Counted from the first letter of the stretch, positions 46,236 through 57,800 are shown. The stretch: DNA of 64,000 bases from Pycnopodia helianthoides (GCA_032158295.1 CM063263.1:10550974-10614973), one strand, 5' to 3'. The notes: generated by a model not told the origin, from the letters alone. Numbers and translations: made by a program.

Positions 46236-47907
46236 CGTTTTGAGTCTTCTCTCCACGGGGTTCTTGGCTAGTGTAGTGATGATGTTTACTTTTGCCCAGA
46301 GTCAATGGCTTCACAGTCGGAGTTAATTAATCAAATGAATGAAAATGAAAGTGTATTTTTTTTTACAATAAGTTTAAAAGGAGCTATCAAAGACAATACA
46401 CTCATGCTGTCGTAACGCTGTATTCATTTGAATTTGTTCCAAACTGTTCATGTTGTATTTGGTTATTTATCTATGTTTTCCGTGGGTGTGTATTGAACTC
46501 CACCCCACCCCCTCAAACTGACTCCAATAATATTTGCACACACTTTTCTGTTTTTTTTTTCCTGAAAATTCGAAAAACAAATCAAAACACCGAAAAATGT
46601 CATGGGTGCCTATTTTTAGCCACATCCCATTAGTTTGGCAAGCGATATTTCCACCCTGGTCCATATTTTCCATCGATCGCAGTCATTTTTAGCTACTTGA
46701 CGTTTGCCGAGCGAGCGGCTGTCTGTTTTTCCAAAAAAAGGAACCGAGCCCCCCCCCCCCCCCCCCAAACTGGACTTTTTTTATTTTCGAAATATCCCGA
46801 AGGAGTGACCCAGTTTCACGGAACGGTCTGTTTGAGTGTGTGTCCAAGAGTTGTTTTTTTCGCTCGAACGAGGAGAGAGGATCCAGGGTACGGGCAAAAC
46901 GTCTCGTGGGCAGTACTCTGGTGAAATACGTGTGTTTGCCGTCGGGCCTTGTGTGACGGCATCGGGCATCCAACAAGTCTATTGCATGCAATGCACCCGT
47001 GATTTGATTAATTGAACTTTCCAATGGAAAGACTTCAGCGGGTCATTTACAGAGTGCTCAATTTTACTGGGAGGAAAAAAAAGGGACATTTTCAATATCG
47101 AGCCTTTATTCGCCGTCAAAACGTAATTCCATTCCCCTCCCCACCCCCACTTCGCCTTAATATATCTTTGCCCGTTGATGGAGATGTTTCGACGGTGCAA
47201 TCATAGAAGTGAGCCCGTATTCTGATGAGCCATTCGAGGACAGATTTAATCTAGATTTGTTTTTTTATTATCTTAGCACAGTAGAGAGGACGGAGGGAAA
47301 CTAGCTCCGTGATGCAGCAGATGATTTCCTCATCTTCTCTTGAGATCAACCATCGAATGGAGGGTTGTGCTTCCCTCTCTATATATGTTTGCTTGGACTT
47401 CCAAACTATAGATGATTATTTACTTAGGACTTATTAAGACCTCGACCGGTTCTTTTTTTTTTTTACTGCAAATATATATCTTTGGAGATCGCTGGCAATT
47501 GGGTCTGTTTACAGATTCAATCGGTGCCCTTACTCTATTAGGGAAGACGACTGCACATAAAACCTTGATATTGAAGGATTATCTTGATCCCCGAGGTTCT
47601 AACTCTGACAGGTTAATTTCAAGATGACGTCACACTTCAGCTTTCACCCAGTTGTGGTCGGAAAAAACTGGCGTAGCAAACAAAAGGTGTTACAAAGTTT
47701 TAGCGGTCACCCTCGTCATGGAATGCCATGAGATATGTATCGGTGTTCAGTCGGGTATTTATTCTGTTTTAATGAAGTCTCATCTCCTCTTATCATAAAC
47801 GTGGGTGCGATCCCTGGCTGTACGGCTGTTGCATGTTGAATGGTTTCTGACTGGCACCCACGAACAAAGATCATTGACAAAAAAATATAGGGAGACCGCC
47901 AACATTA
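46236..47907. other. Intronic stretch, nothing recognised
   Basis: A C-run lies near 46750-46766 and a T-run near 47452-47464. No gene or repeat copy was recognised. Confidence 0.45.
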
Positions 47908-47998
47908 CGGCTATGCGACTTAGTTGGTAGAGCGGCGGCACGTTTCCGTAAGTCGTATATATTCAAATCCCGCTCTAGTCTAATTCTTGTTGTTAAAA
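47908..47998 (+). mobile_element. tRNA-like repeat fragment
   Basis: GCGACTTAGTTGGTAGAGCGG is tRNA A-box-like and TATTCAAATCCCGCTCTAG is B-box-like. The copy at 32898-32995 shares GCGGCGGCACG/GCGCCGGCAAG and CCCGCTCTA-TCTAATT. It is a tRNA-derived fragment, not a complete tRNA. Confidence 0.55.
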
Positions 47999-48437
47999 AC
48001 AAAATGTCTTGTTATACGCTTAGCCAATTAGTTGTTCTTCATAACGGGTCAAAGTATAAAGAAATAATGAGACACTGTATTGTTACTGAAAAAAATGAAA
48101 AAAAATAAACAAATAAAGAATGAAAGGCCCGTCACTCGTTTTGTTTGTCGCTTGTCGAACGTTTTATAGTAGGGCGAGGTTCCAGTGTTTTTACGACTGT
48201 GAAAACTCGTCCAGTGTCAGTGAAAGCTGACATGAAGTTGCTCTGAAATATTCAAAATTTCCCTTTTTTTAGCTCTGCAAGATTACCGTGCTCGCCACCG
48301 GCGAATTCAATCAATCCAGGTGCTTGTTGTTCCTTTGTAGAATTCTCCAAACACTAAGGGTTATTGGCCGGAAATTTCGGCTTTGCTCTGGAGTTTTGTT
48401 TTCCCTTTATCTCTTTCGCATCCCTCTCTTTCCTCGT

Positions 48438-48438
<1 letters not shown>

Positions 48439-48481
<43 letters not shown>
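48439..48481. repeat. Poly-T tract
   Basis: An uninterrupted T-run of about 42 bases. It could be the tail of a minus-strand retroposon, but no body is recognisable next to it. Confidence 0.9.
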
Positions 48482-48484
<3 letters not shown>

Positions 48485-49082
48485 GTGAGACTTTAAGACG
48501 GTAGAGGGCAGTAGACATATTGAGTAATATTACAACCGCTAACGTTATTCTAGTGTACTAAGGTATAGAGAATTCTCTCTTGTTAGTGCATGTTAAAGTA
48601 CTGGGGCTACTATGGAGACATGTTGCAGCTGCTCTCATCCATCAAGAGAAGGCTAAAGGTATGGTCATAAAGGAGCACAACTAGTACACTAAAGGAATGC
48701 AAATGGTAGTCAGAAATAACGCATCATATACAATTGGAAAGGGCATTGCGCTTGATTAATAGCCACAACCCACGCAGGTGTTTTCGGTGTGAGGGCATAA
48801 CCATTAATCAAAAGAAGTATAGAAGGATCGGGTGCAGTAAATTTGATGTCTGCTGCCAGCATACGTTTGCAAATTCTATTGGAAGTAAAAAAGCTTGACG
48901 AATCGACTTCAGTGGAATTCACACTGCAAATCTTCTTTTGCTGCACCCCTCCAATACCGCACACACACGCGCGCACGCAACCTTACGGATCTGTTTTGTG
49001 GGGTTCCTGCTATTGTTGCTCTATTATTCCCCTTTTCTAAAGAATTCCTCTGTGGGGTCCTAAATGGAACAAAGAAAAACTT

Positions 49083-49421
49083 CTATGGGTTTTGAGGCAT
49101 TGCATGGTGAGGTATATATATATTCGGTTTGCGGTAACACCATGTGTAAAAAAAATAAATAATCTACTTGCTGTGTAGATTTGTTCTTTAGAGAACTTGT
49201 CTTGCTATTTATTCTACTACCGCGGAGTAGCTTTTTTTTTTTTTCTTCTTTTTTTTCGGAATTCGGAGACTTCTCAGTTCTGAAAAGAACTGTCCTGCTT
49301 ATTAACTACTACCTGGGCGGGAGGTAGGAAATCGGCCTGGACTACTACTTTAGCTTGTGGATCGGGGGGACTTCTCGTAATTAACTGCACTGCCGCGGAG
49401 TGAGTTCTTTTTGGTCTAAGA
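49083..49421. mobile_element. Long-hairpin element (GTAACACCATG family), rearranged copy
   Basis: The left arm (GCGGTAACACCATGTGTAAA, GTGTAGATTTGTTCTTTA) matches 10502-10606. The interior (AACTACTACCTGGGCGGG, TGGATCGGGGGGACTTCTCG, ACTGCCGCGGAGTGAG) is the reverse complement of the interior at 10620-10815. The right arm is absent. AAGAAAAACTT occurs on both sides (about 49072 and 49422), a likely target-site duplication of 11 bp. Confidence 0.75.
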
Positions 49422-49590
49422 AAAACTTAGTGGGGTCTGCTGTTCCATTGTGTAAAAAAACCCTAAAAGGGCCATTCCCTCAGCCCGGACAGCTTTGCGT
49501 TGCATACACTCTGTGTGCATTACTTTGTTATGTGCACTTTAGAAAAAACATACTCTTCAACTCTAAGTGGTGTTTGAAGCTTTGCATGGT

Positions 49591-49842
49591 GTTGAAAGTA
49601 AGAAGTAACTACAACTATAAATAGTAGTAAACTTGCGGGTACAACCATGTGTAAAATCTCCTTTGGGAGGAGTGTTGGCTCTGAAAGGTCTTCTCGTGAA
49701 GACGAGCAGAGTATACTGTTCGAAACGTCGAGACCAAACCGGCTCTTTTCAGAGCCAACACTCCTCCCAAAAGAGATTTAACACATGGTTGTACCCGCAA
49801 GTTTACTACTATTTATAGTTACAGTTACTTCTTACTCTTCAA
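49591..49842. mobile_element. Hairpin element with GTTCGAAACGTCGAG core
   Basis: Long arms pair from GTTGAAAGTAAGAAGTAAC on the left to its near complement ending CTTCAAC on the right, through ACTTGCGGGTACAACCATGT and GAGTGTTGGCTCTGAAA. The loop (49683-49741) holds GAGCAG-AGTATA-CTGTTC and then GAAACGTC. The arms are related to those of the element at 10502/49083. The two 61-codon ORFs on opposite strands are products of the palindrome. Confidence 0.8.
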
Positions 49843-52052
49843 CTCTGTTAAAATACTGGGTGGACGTGTGTAAGTCCAGATAGTCTTTCAAGTGCCTACA
49901 TCATGTGGAACTTTTTTTATTCTCAGATCCACACTTCGTATGTAACACTTTATAAACACTCATTGAATTAACATTAGATCCATCTGCTTGGAAGCCCGGC
50001 ACAAAAGCGCACCCTATGGAGCAGAATAGATCTAGGTTGAATCTCCCTCTCTGAAATTCTCTTCTCAAATTTTACTCGTCATTTCCAATACACAAAAACC
50101 CAGACATCTGGAGGGTATAGTTAAGTCGTGGTCTACTGCTTTTCCTCAATTGTCTGATGCAATTTCGAGTCGTGGAAGACTTTGATGAAAAGTAATTTCA
50201 CCAGAAGTTTAGTATTTTTATTTTCTTAGCAGTTTTTTTCCCTCTTCTCTTTAGCTTTCAGTGGGGATTTGGGGGAGAAGTAATAATTCACACAACCAGA
50301 ATGTTTTGTGGCTATATGCAGGTTGAAAAGGTTTGAGCATTTTTTTTTTCAGCTTGAGGCAGTATGATGCGTTTTTACCGAAGTTGAATTAACAATGGAC
50401 GTCATCTTTAGGTCCAGCCGGGTGCCGTTCGCCTGTTATTGACACAGCCACGGGGTTCGAACGTCATACTGTACTTCTACATAAACTCACAATTGACGGC
50501 TGAATTTATTTTAAGGTAGACACCCCCCTCTCTCTCTCTCTTGCCAACGCCTACGGGGGCAAGCTTGAGTAAAATGTTCCCTGACATTTTTGCCTGACTG
50601 CGACCGAATTCGAAGGACCCGGAGGTAGATGATGTATTATATAACGGTGCTCTAAACTAGCGTGAAGTTGTTCAGTTCGATTTAATTAATACATTAACTG
50701 TGTACTGCTAGGTCGTTCAACCCGGCTTGAGAAAATGAAACTAACAGGTTTTTGCAGGTCTGGACTCCATAACCACCTTCCTTTTCCCCCTAAAATTTTC
50801 CTGAATTCCCCCGTTTCCAACAACAGGCTCAACAACAAGACTATTAAGACCCGAATATTTGGAAGAAATATAACATGTTGTTCTCACTTGTCTCTGGTTC
50901 CGAATTAAATTTTATTACTACTATACTACTACATGACTGGTGTAAGAAAAGGAAGAGTGATTTATAACAAAGAAACAGGAACACAATTGGATAATACATA
51001 TGTAAATAAGTTACATATGTCTCATAGAAACTTTTGCTTGGGTTCAGTCAATCATTTAATAGTATAAAACATTTATAGTATAAATTAATGAAGTTGGTTA
51101 GTCCGTGTGGAGGTGCCGTTTGATTCGATAAAATCTCCGTTGAAGGTTTTTGCCTAGTAAAGTCTCCTTTACTAATATGATTTCACTATATACGCTTTTA
51201 TAGCCCAAAAGCGCCAAATGCGAGTTCCCTTAACATCCATGCCAAGTGTGCTGTATTTTTGTTTATTTCAATTTTTTTGTTCTCTCACTTTAAATGGTTG
51301 TTGTTGTCGCTCCTCGATGTATTGACAGTTTGGGGAACGCACAATCTAATTCAGGTCAGTGCGAAGAAGCGAGGCGTAAGGGCCGCATTTAGCTTGGGTT
51401 TTTTTGCCCATGCCATTTCCGGGGCGTGATTGTGCAGTTTCACCGCTTCAGTTGATCGGGGGATGTCCAAGTGAAATCAAGCGGTTTGGAAATGTTGCCG
51501 ATTGAGCACGCAAACGTTTACACTGACATTTGTTTGTTTGGGGGGGGAGAGATCTTAAATGAAATCATTGGTCAGGTCCATGCATAATTCCATTTTGTGG
51601 TGGGCCCATTTCATCAGCAGACACAGTTTGGCTTACTCCGTGGCTTTTCGCTTACCGTGAGCGAACATTCTGCGTTTGAACGGTACATAACAATCCTTAA
51701 TGTTCACTCTACAGGTTAGCAAATATTTCAACATACTCGCAGGGCGTTTCTGCATCGCACGTCAAATAAGCTCACGCATGGAATTTCCTCGATAAATTAC
51801 AGCAAAATAAGTTATCTTGTGACATTCTACAAATTAATATGGTGATAATGTAAATAACGTCATAAAAAAACAAGAATAAGTTATGATGGGGATTTAATCA
51901 ACTTGTTGAGCCTACACTTAACCCGCTGAAAAAAAACTAACAACAGCGAAAGATTGCGTTGTTTCAAGATGCAGATGAGGAGGCCGTCGTAGGTCCGTTG
52001 GGTCACAAAATCTAATCATCTGAGCAAAATATACACATACACAAACGCCGCG
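49843..52052. other. Intronic stretch, nothing recognised
   Basis: No gene, no ORF over 60 codons and no repeat copy were recognised over this 2.2 kb. Confidence 0.5.
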
Positions 52053-52630
52053 TGACGTCATAGACGCATCGCGTACCTGTGCCTTTTTTAATTATCCCTA
52101 TAGACCTTATGCACATGACGTCATTTGAGTAGGGCGCCCTCGTTCAGAGGTCAACAAAAGATTGCTCATTGCCAACCCTTTGCGCCGCGCGTACAAATCT
52201 GTGCTTTTCAGTTGTTTCGTCACCGTTTTATCTCTAAGATGGCGGCTTGATTACGTCAATGCATAAAGTCTATTATGACTCCTCATGCGCATGACGTCAT
52301 TTTGGTAGGGCACCCTCGCCTACGGGTCAAAAGGAAAGTTGCTCATCGGCCAATTCTGTGCGCCGCGCGTACAACTACAAATCTGTGCATTTCCATTGCT
52401 TCATCATCGGTTCACCTCTAAGATGGCAGCTTGATGACGTCAATGCATATGGCCTATAGATAGATTGCAATACGCGTCATTGACCACCATCTTTGATGAA
52501 TTGTGCACGCGTGAAGAGCTATCATTGGCTAAGAGTCGTGCGTAGCGCGTACACGCATGCGCTTTTCCATCGTTTTGCATCAAAGATGGCGGTCAATGAT
52601 CCGCGTATTGCAATCCATCTATTGGCTTGT
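52053..52630. repeat. Three related inverted-repeat elements with CRE motifs
   Basis: Unit 1 (about 52100-52273) and unit 2 (about 52273-52457) have ends of the type TAGACCTTATGCA...TGACGTCA and share GCGCCGCGCGTACAA and CTCTAAGATGGC. Unit 3 (about 52459-52625) has ends of about 40 bp reading TAGATTGCAATACGCG and its complement, with ATCAAAGATGGCGGTCAATG inside. The 8-bp cAMP-response element TGACGTCA occurs at 52053-52060, 52116-52123, 52292-52299 and 52435-52442. Confidence 0.75.
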
Positions 52631-53735
52631 GCAGCTAGCGCAGAATGTTCTTCGCCTAATCGGAGAACGGTGAGCGTAAGCGCAGGTAGAGGAGACACGA
52701 AACTCAGCCCTGCTGTTGCACGGTTTCCGAACTGCGCAGGATGTAAACGTACGGGAGTGAGTCTGTAAGTCGAGATCCTTCACCCAAAACCTGCTTTTCG
52801 GTTTTTCCGAAACCGGCGTGGTGCCACAGGGCATGATAGCCATTTTGAAACGTTAGGAATCTTACTTTTTTTCTTCTGTTTTGTAAAATAATGTACCTCT
52901 GAGTTCATATTTTATGTAACTTGATAGAAGCAAAGTATAGTCGAGTACTCGTTGCATCGTGTTCCAGAAAAACCCGATGCACTACATTGGTTCTAATGTG
53001 ATCAAAGAGTATAAGTTCATCGTCTATCAAGAAGAAAACACTACGCCAGATCAGAAATGTAGAAACATAACTCCCTGAGTCGATAAAAAAAAAACATGCA
53101 TAAACATTCGAAACATCAATACTGTGTTGGAAGGACAACCCGAGACCTAACTTTGAAAAAAAAATTGACGGTTTTACAGAATCGATACTGGGAAGAAAGA
53201 AAAAAAAATGCCTCCGGGACAATTTCAGCTGTGATCGAGAAGAATAACTTCGCATTACAAACCGTGCGTCAACTTTCACAGTGCACCAGCTTTCTCTCCG
53301 CAGCGCCCCCCTCCCTCCCCCATATATACTCCCCGCGATTAAAGTCATCCCACACGGCGTTCATGCACGACCGGTAATGCTCTGCGAGGTGTAGCCGACA
53401 CGGCGCTTGGCTACGATCGACAACAACTCGATTAGCTTTACTCGTAACGATGTTGACACTCCTGACCTGGATGTAATGAGATAATACAATGTTGTATTAT
53501 ATCCGTTCGCGATCTGGCGCAGTTCTTCCAAGACTCTCAACCGTTGATCTATATCCACTTGTCAAGTGTTTGTGAATAAATTCATGGCTTTTCTACCTGT
53601 TTATTTTTTCAACGAATGACTACCTCGCTGATGAAATACTACGCAAATGAATATATAAAAACACCATGTGCCCTTTTCTTTATGTTGGTGTTTATTTGTG
53701 TCTTTAGCATTTTGACCAGAGTTGCTAGTGCTAGT
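52631..53735. other. Intronic stretch with unrecognised ORFs
   Basis: A minus-strand ORF of 147 codons (52905-53348) and one of 65 codons (53361-53558) lie in series. The second is protein-like in composition (a charged start DIDQRLRVLEELRQIANGYN), but no family is recognised and no splice or promoter context supports a gene. Confidence 0.35.
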
Positions 53736-53815
53736 TTCTTCTTCTTCTTCTTCTTCTTCTTCTTCTCCTTCTTCTTCTTCTTTTATTTCTTCTTCTTCTT
53801 GTTTTGTCTTCTTCT
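53736..53815. repeat. TTC microsatellite
   Basis: About 80 bp of TTC units with a few interruptions. The Phe-rich ORF across it is not a gene. Confidence 0.93.
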
Positions 53816-54157
53816 CTCTTTCAGCTGTTTGATTGGCCCAACGTGTTGTTACAGTTGGCCTGGGGTGTATAGGGACATCCCTTAAAAAGTGGCCCAGATG
53901 CAGAAGTTAACATTTGAAATCGCATGGTGTTTTAAAAGTCTTAGTAAATTTACATGAAACTAGACGTGGTTTCCTCCCTTCTTATGGCCTCGTAAAATTG
54001 AAAGCTTATTTTAGAGTTGTCCATCCAAGCCTCTATCTCTCTAACAAACCCCATTGAATACTTCGATCCTTTTCGCCGTCGTTTAATATTGCCAGGGTTA
54101 ATGTATAACTCGGATAACAGGTGTTTTTCCCACTTGCCAATTCCCCTCGAATTTTAA

Positions 54158-54595
54158 TTAAAAGATATTATGCAGGATTGGTAAAGCTGACAAAATAGTC
54201 CCAAACGGTGTTCATGTTTTGTGTGATCAACCATATACATGAAATAACAAAATAAAAACTGTGGAAGTATGGGCTTAATCCGTTGGGTGAGTCAGGAGAA
54301 AAATAGTCTAAAACAATGCACAATTTTCAGCATGTAAATCATAGGGTTTGTAACAACCGAAATCAGCTGTTGCTGTAAGGGGTCTTTTCTTTTTCTTCTT
54401 CAGCGGAGATTTTTTTTGATTCAGTTTTTGTCCATGTACATTTTTCTCAAATATGACTTCATTTTAGAGGGAAATATTTCACAGAAAAACAAGGTTCTAG
54501 TATGTACTTCATAATCAGTAAGCTTTCAGACTAATGATACAATGATGTATTTCATCCTTACCATTCCTGCATACTATACCTTTAAGAATTAATCG
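54158..54595 (-). mobile_element. Family C TTAA element, diverged copy
   Basis: The left end TTAAAAGATATTATGCAGGATTGG and the following GCTGACAAAATAGTC match the copy at 56089. The right end is CATTCCTGCATACTATACCT followed by TTAA. The middle is diverged and the central palindrome is lost. Confidence 0.65.
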
Positions 54596-55683
54596 GCATT
54601 CAATTTGATTTTGCAACGGTACAGCCGAACACTATTTTGGGGGTTCCTCGTTCTTGTTGTTATCTAACAATACTTGAAATAAATAACACATTTTAGCCTG
54701 TCCCGTTTTTAACTTTTGAAAATGAGGAAGTTCTGCACTCTTCCTGTTGTTGATGCTCTTGCAACTGAAGGCACAACATGGACCAACAGCGGATTAAATC
54801 GATTTAATTTTTTCATCTCGGCTGGTAGAATTAATCTTTGACGTCATGAGTTCTGATGCCATTTATCATTAAGGTTGTTTTCGATGACACGCGAACACAT
54901 CTGTGGCGGTTCAGCTTTGTGTTAAAAACTGAGCCCAACATACAACATGATATCGTCGTCTGCCTCAGGGGAGGAACAAAAAGTATCACTCAGAGAAGCT
55001 GCTAGGGAAAGTGTGATTTGATCTGAATGCATCGGGTAGATGTAATCTGCAAACCATGGACGAAATCTATCTGTCAAAATATGATATTAATGTTACTCAT
55101 GAGACCGGTCCGTGCTTCAATCATGATGGAGTAAATTTCATAACGGCCCGCTTATAGACACCCGAATGGTCTGTTACTACTGGTCTGCGCTGTATGCGAT
55201 AGAATGGATGCGTGGAGTCACGCGATGGGGGGGGGGGGGGTCGATCGAAGAGATTTGATAGGTTGATGTCTAACCGCCGAAGTCGGATCGGGGTTGGCAA
55301 TGAAGAACCTTGATTGGGGTTTTGTTTCGTGTTCCCAGAAGGCTGAAACTCAACACTGCTTCCATTTGAACAGTTGATGAATCTAGGTCATCACTCTGGG
55401 AAAAAAAGGGACCGAGAATAACGAAGGGACAAAGTCTGCTGGGATCGTGGGCATGTCGCTATATATACGGCTCTGGGTGTACTCTCTTTATTGGACGGTG
55501 AAGTCGGGAGCGTATAATTGTATGATTTCATGGGAAGGACCGGGGGGTATATTTCGCCCGAAAGGTTGACTGTGAACTAATACAACATTCATCACAGTGT
55601 AAAAGTTTTAAAATTTGTTGATCAAAATCGCCACTTGGGAACTACCCCTCTTCCTCTCCCCGGTGAAGACTGGGCATTTGAGC

Positions 55684-55881
55684 AGGGCCCAATTTCATAG
55701 AGCTGCTGAAGCACAAAAAGTAGCTAAGCACATCAGAATTATGCTTACCAGAATAAGGTTACCAGCCAAACTACCATACCACATGTACAATTTGTGACTG
55801 GTATCCTGCTCATTTCTGCTTAGTAGGCAATAATTGTTGAGCAATATTGTCTGCTTAAGCAGCTCTATGAAATTGGGCCCT
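55684..55881. mobile_element. Foldback element with GGGCCCAATTTCATAGAGCT ends
   Basis: Terminal inverted repeats of at least 25 bp (AGGGCCCAATTTCATAGAGC and its complement ending GAAATTGGGCCCT) enclose a weaker internal inverted repeat (CTAAGCACATCAGAATTATG, TGGTAACC-like pairs). It encodes no protein and is of MITE size. Confidence 0.85.
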
Positions 55882-56039
55882 GAAGACGCTCCACAATATA
55901 GAGTATAAAGACAGTTAAATATTTGCTATTTTAATGCAACGAACATGTAGTGCACATTTTAATATTATCCATTACTTGAAAGTCTTGTCTTGGCTTGTTT
56001 TGTGTTGATGGTGCACCAACACCCCTCTTCAGGGGTCAC

Positions 56040-56670
56040 ACGGTCAAAGTCCTTTGTAAGAAACACCGGGTCAAACCTCTCCTCTTGTGAAGGTATTATA
56101 CAGGATTGGTAGAGCCAACAAAATAGTCGCAGACAGTGTTCGTGTGTTGTGTGATTCAACATATGCATGAACAAACAAACCTGTGAAAGTTTGAGCTCAA
56201 TTGGTCATCAAGGTCACGAGAAAATAGTGAAAAGAGACCTTATGTGTTTTCTGTTTGTTCAAGCATCGAGTTTTTATCACGCGTGATAAAAACTATTGTT
56301 TTACTCATGTCTCAGAAACGATAGCATTTTAGGCAGAAATATTTTAACGAACCCTTTCTACCATTACTTATTTTAAATCATGTAAGTTAGGTGTGGAATC
56401 TGTGAACATTTGTGTTTTTCGATCTTACCAATAGTGTACAGGACCTTTAACGGCGAATGCACTGGGTTTTTTTTTTTTTTTTTTTTACGTGCACACGGAA
56501 CCTACGACTTCAAGTCCTATCCGAAGGACGGAGCAATAATGTTTAAGTGCCTTACTCAAGGACGCAAGTGTCAACCGCGACTCGAACCCATGCACACTCT
56601 GCTGATCAGAAACACCAGAGCTCGGGTCCAGGGCACCCTGCACCCTTGACCGCTCGGTTATATTCACACC
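56040..56670 (-). mobile_element. SINE family 1, split by a family C element
   Basis: On the minus strand the head (A-box near 56650, TGACCGCTCGG on the plus strand) and the B-box region (CGCGACTCGAACCC, plus strand, near 56575) are followed by the CORE part at 56500-56560. The body resumes to the left of the insertion at 56040-56088 with ACACCGGGTCAAACCTCTCC, equivalent to ACACCGGGGCGAACCCCTTC at 41935. A T-run lies within it at 56466-56486. Confidence 0.72.
56089..56450 (-). mobile_element. Family C TTAA element nested in a SINE
   Basis: The left end is AAGGTATTATACAGGATTGG and the right end ACCAATAGTGTACAGGACCT followed by TTAA. A perfect 24-bp palindrome lies at 56270-56293, centred on CACGCGTG. 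It contains the block TTTGAGCTCAATTGGTCATC shared with families A and B in diverged form. Confidence 0.85.
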
Positions 56671-57189
56671 AATCGATCTGCCTGTGTGAGCTTCACCACT
56701 TTCTTTAAAAGGTTTTGTCTGGCTGACAGTGTACGGGAGAGTACAGGCCAGGGCGTCTGTTTGGCTAGGTTTGCGACTTTTACTTCCCAGGGACCGAAAA
56801 TTGCCAAGGTACTTTATAACAATTCGCACCTTGCTTGAGCTGCCATCCACAGTCTGAGCCAGATTTACCAATCACGCTTTTGAGTGCACGAAGGAAAATC
56901 AGAAAGGAAACACGTCGGGGCACCTAAGAGGTATTATGTGGGCTGAGCCCTTCACCCTAACCCCCCCCCCCCAACCTTTCTGATCCTTCCTCCTTCCGTC
57001 TGTCATTAAAACCTTCACTCCCCAAATCTTCTAAAGAATTCAAAATGGAGTTTTGAGTATAGACTCGTTACCAAGCTCCCAATGTGATGTTTGATACAAA
57101 TAGGAAGCAGTATCACCTGTAGTACCGTATCGCCGGTACTGCAGTTAACTGCCAATTAAATCATCCCCTCTAAATCACCGTTCAAACAT

Positions 57190-57800
57190 GTGTTGTGTAC
57201 TCGTACTCGGTACTCGGGTGTTACCCGATTACCGCTTTGATTGTAGTCGTGCTCGTACTCGGCTATTTAGTAAAGAACTCGTACTCGAAGTCCATACTTG
57301 ACACTCGACTGAAAACACAAAAAAACTCTCCTCGAATTCTTGTACTCGATGTTGGACTGAAAACTATACTCCCACTAAATGTTAAGTACTCGATGTCAAA
57401 ATACCACCATCCAATATCCACGGAATAGAGGACAAAAAAGCTATCGAAAAAGTATAACAAAAACGTTATCCCATTTCACCTTTTTTTTTTATAAAGCACA
57501 TGCACCCTAACTCGTACTCGGAGAACCAAGTATGTTAGGCCGTATCCGAATTGGCGGCTACAGCTACGGCTACGACTGTTGCCAAGGGTGTTGCTAATGA
57601 GGTACCATACTTCAACGCATGATGACGCGGAAATCTAGCCGTAGCCGTAGCCACTAATTCGGACACGGCCTAACTCGGCAGTTGAACTCGGTACTTAAGA
57701 TTTCAGGATAGTTTGTATTCGGACACTTGCACCCGTACCCTATGGCCCAAGCATTCGTACTCGAGTCCTACACTCGGCTACTCTAGTACTCTACAGTTCT
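57190..57800. repeat. GTACTCG-rich degenerate repeat region
   Basis: The heptamer GTACTCG (often in ACTCGTACTCG) recurs at least ten times in about 600 bp, irregularly spaced, with related ACTCGG and CACTCG variants. A foldback element (57535-57673) sits inside. It is an old, degenerate tandem repeat. Confidence 0.65.
57535..57673. mobile_element. Foldback element (TAGGCCGTATCCGAA ends), copy 1
   Basis: The ends TTAGGCCGTATCCGAATTGG and its complement ending TTCGGACACGGCCTAA enclose GGCTACAGCTACGGCTACG on one side and TAGCCGTAGCCGTAGCC on the other. Length is about 139 bp. A second copy lies at 59812-59960 in inverted orientation. Confidence 0.85.

Noticed and set aside
48439..48481. Poly-T tract as the tail of a processed pseudogene on the minus strand
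   Set aside because: No recognisable coding sequence or retroposon body adjoins it on the right.
52905..53558. Two minus-strand ORFs (147 and 65 codons) and a TGGCGCAG motif with nearby TATATA, suggesting a possible solo LTR
   Set aside because: No matching second LTR, no polypurine tract and no recognisable protein. The ORFs are AT-biased and lack domain motifs.
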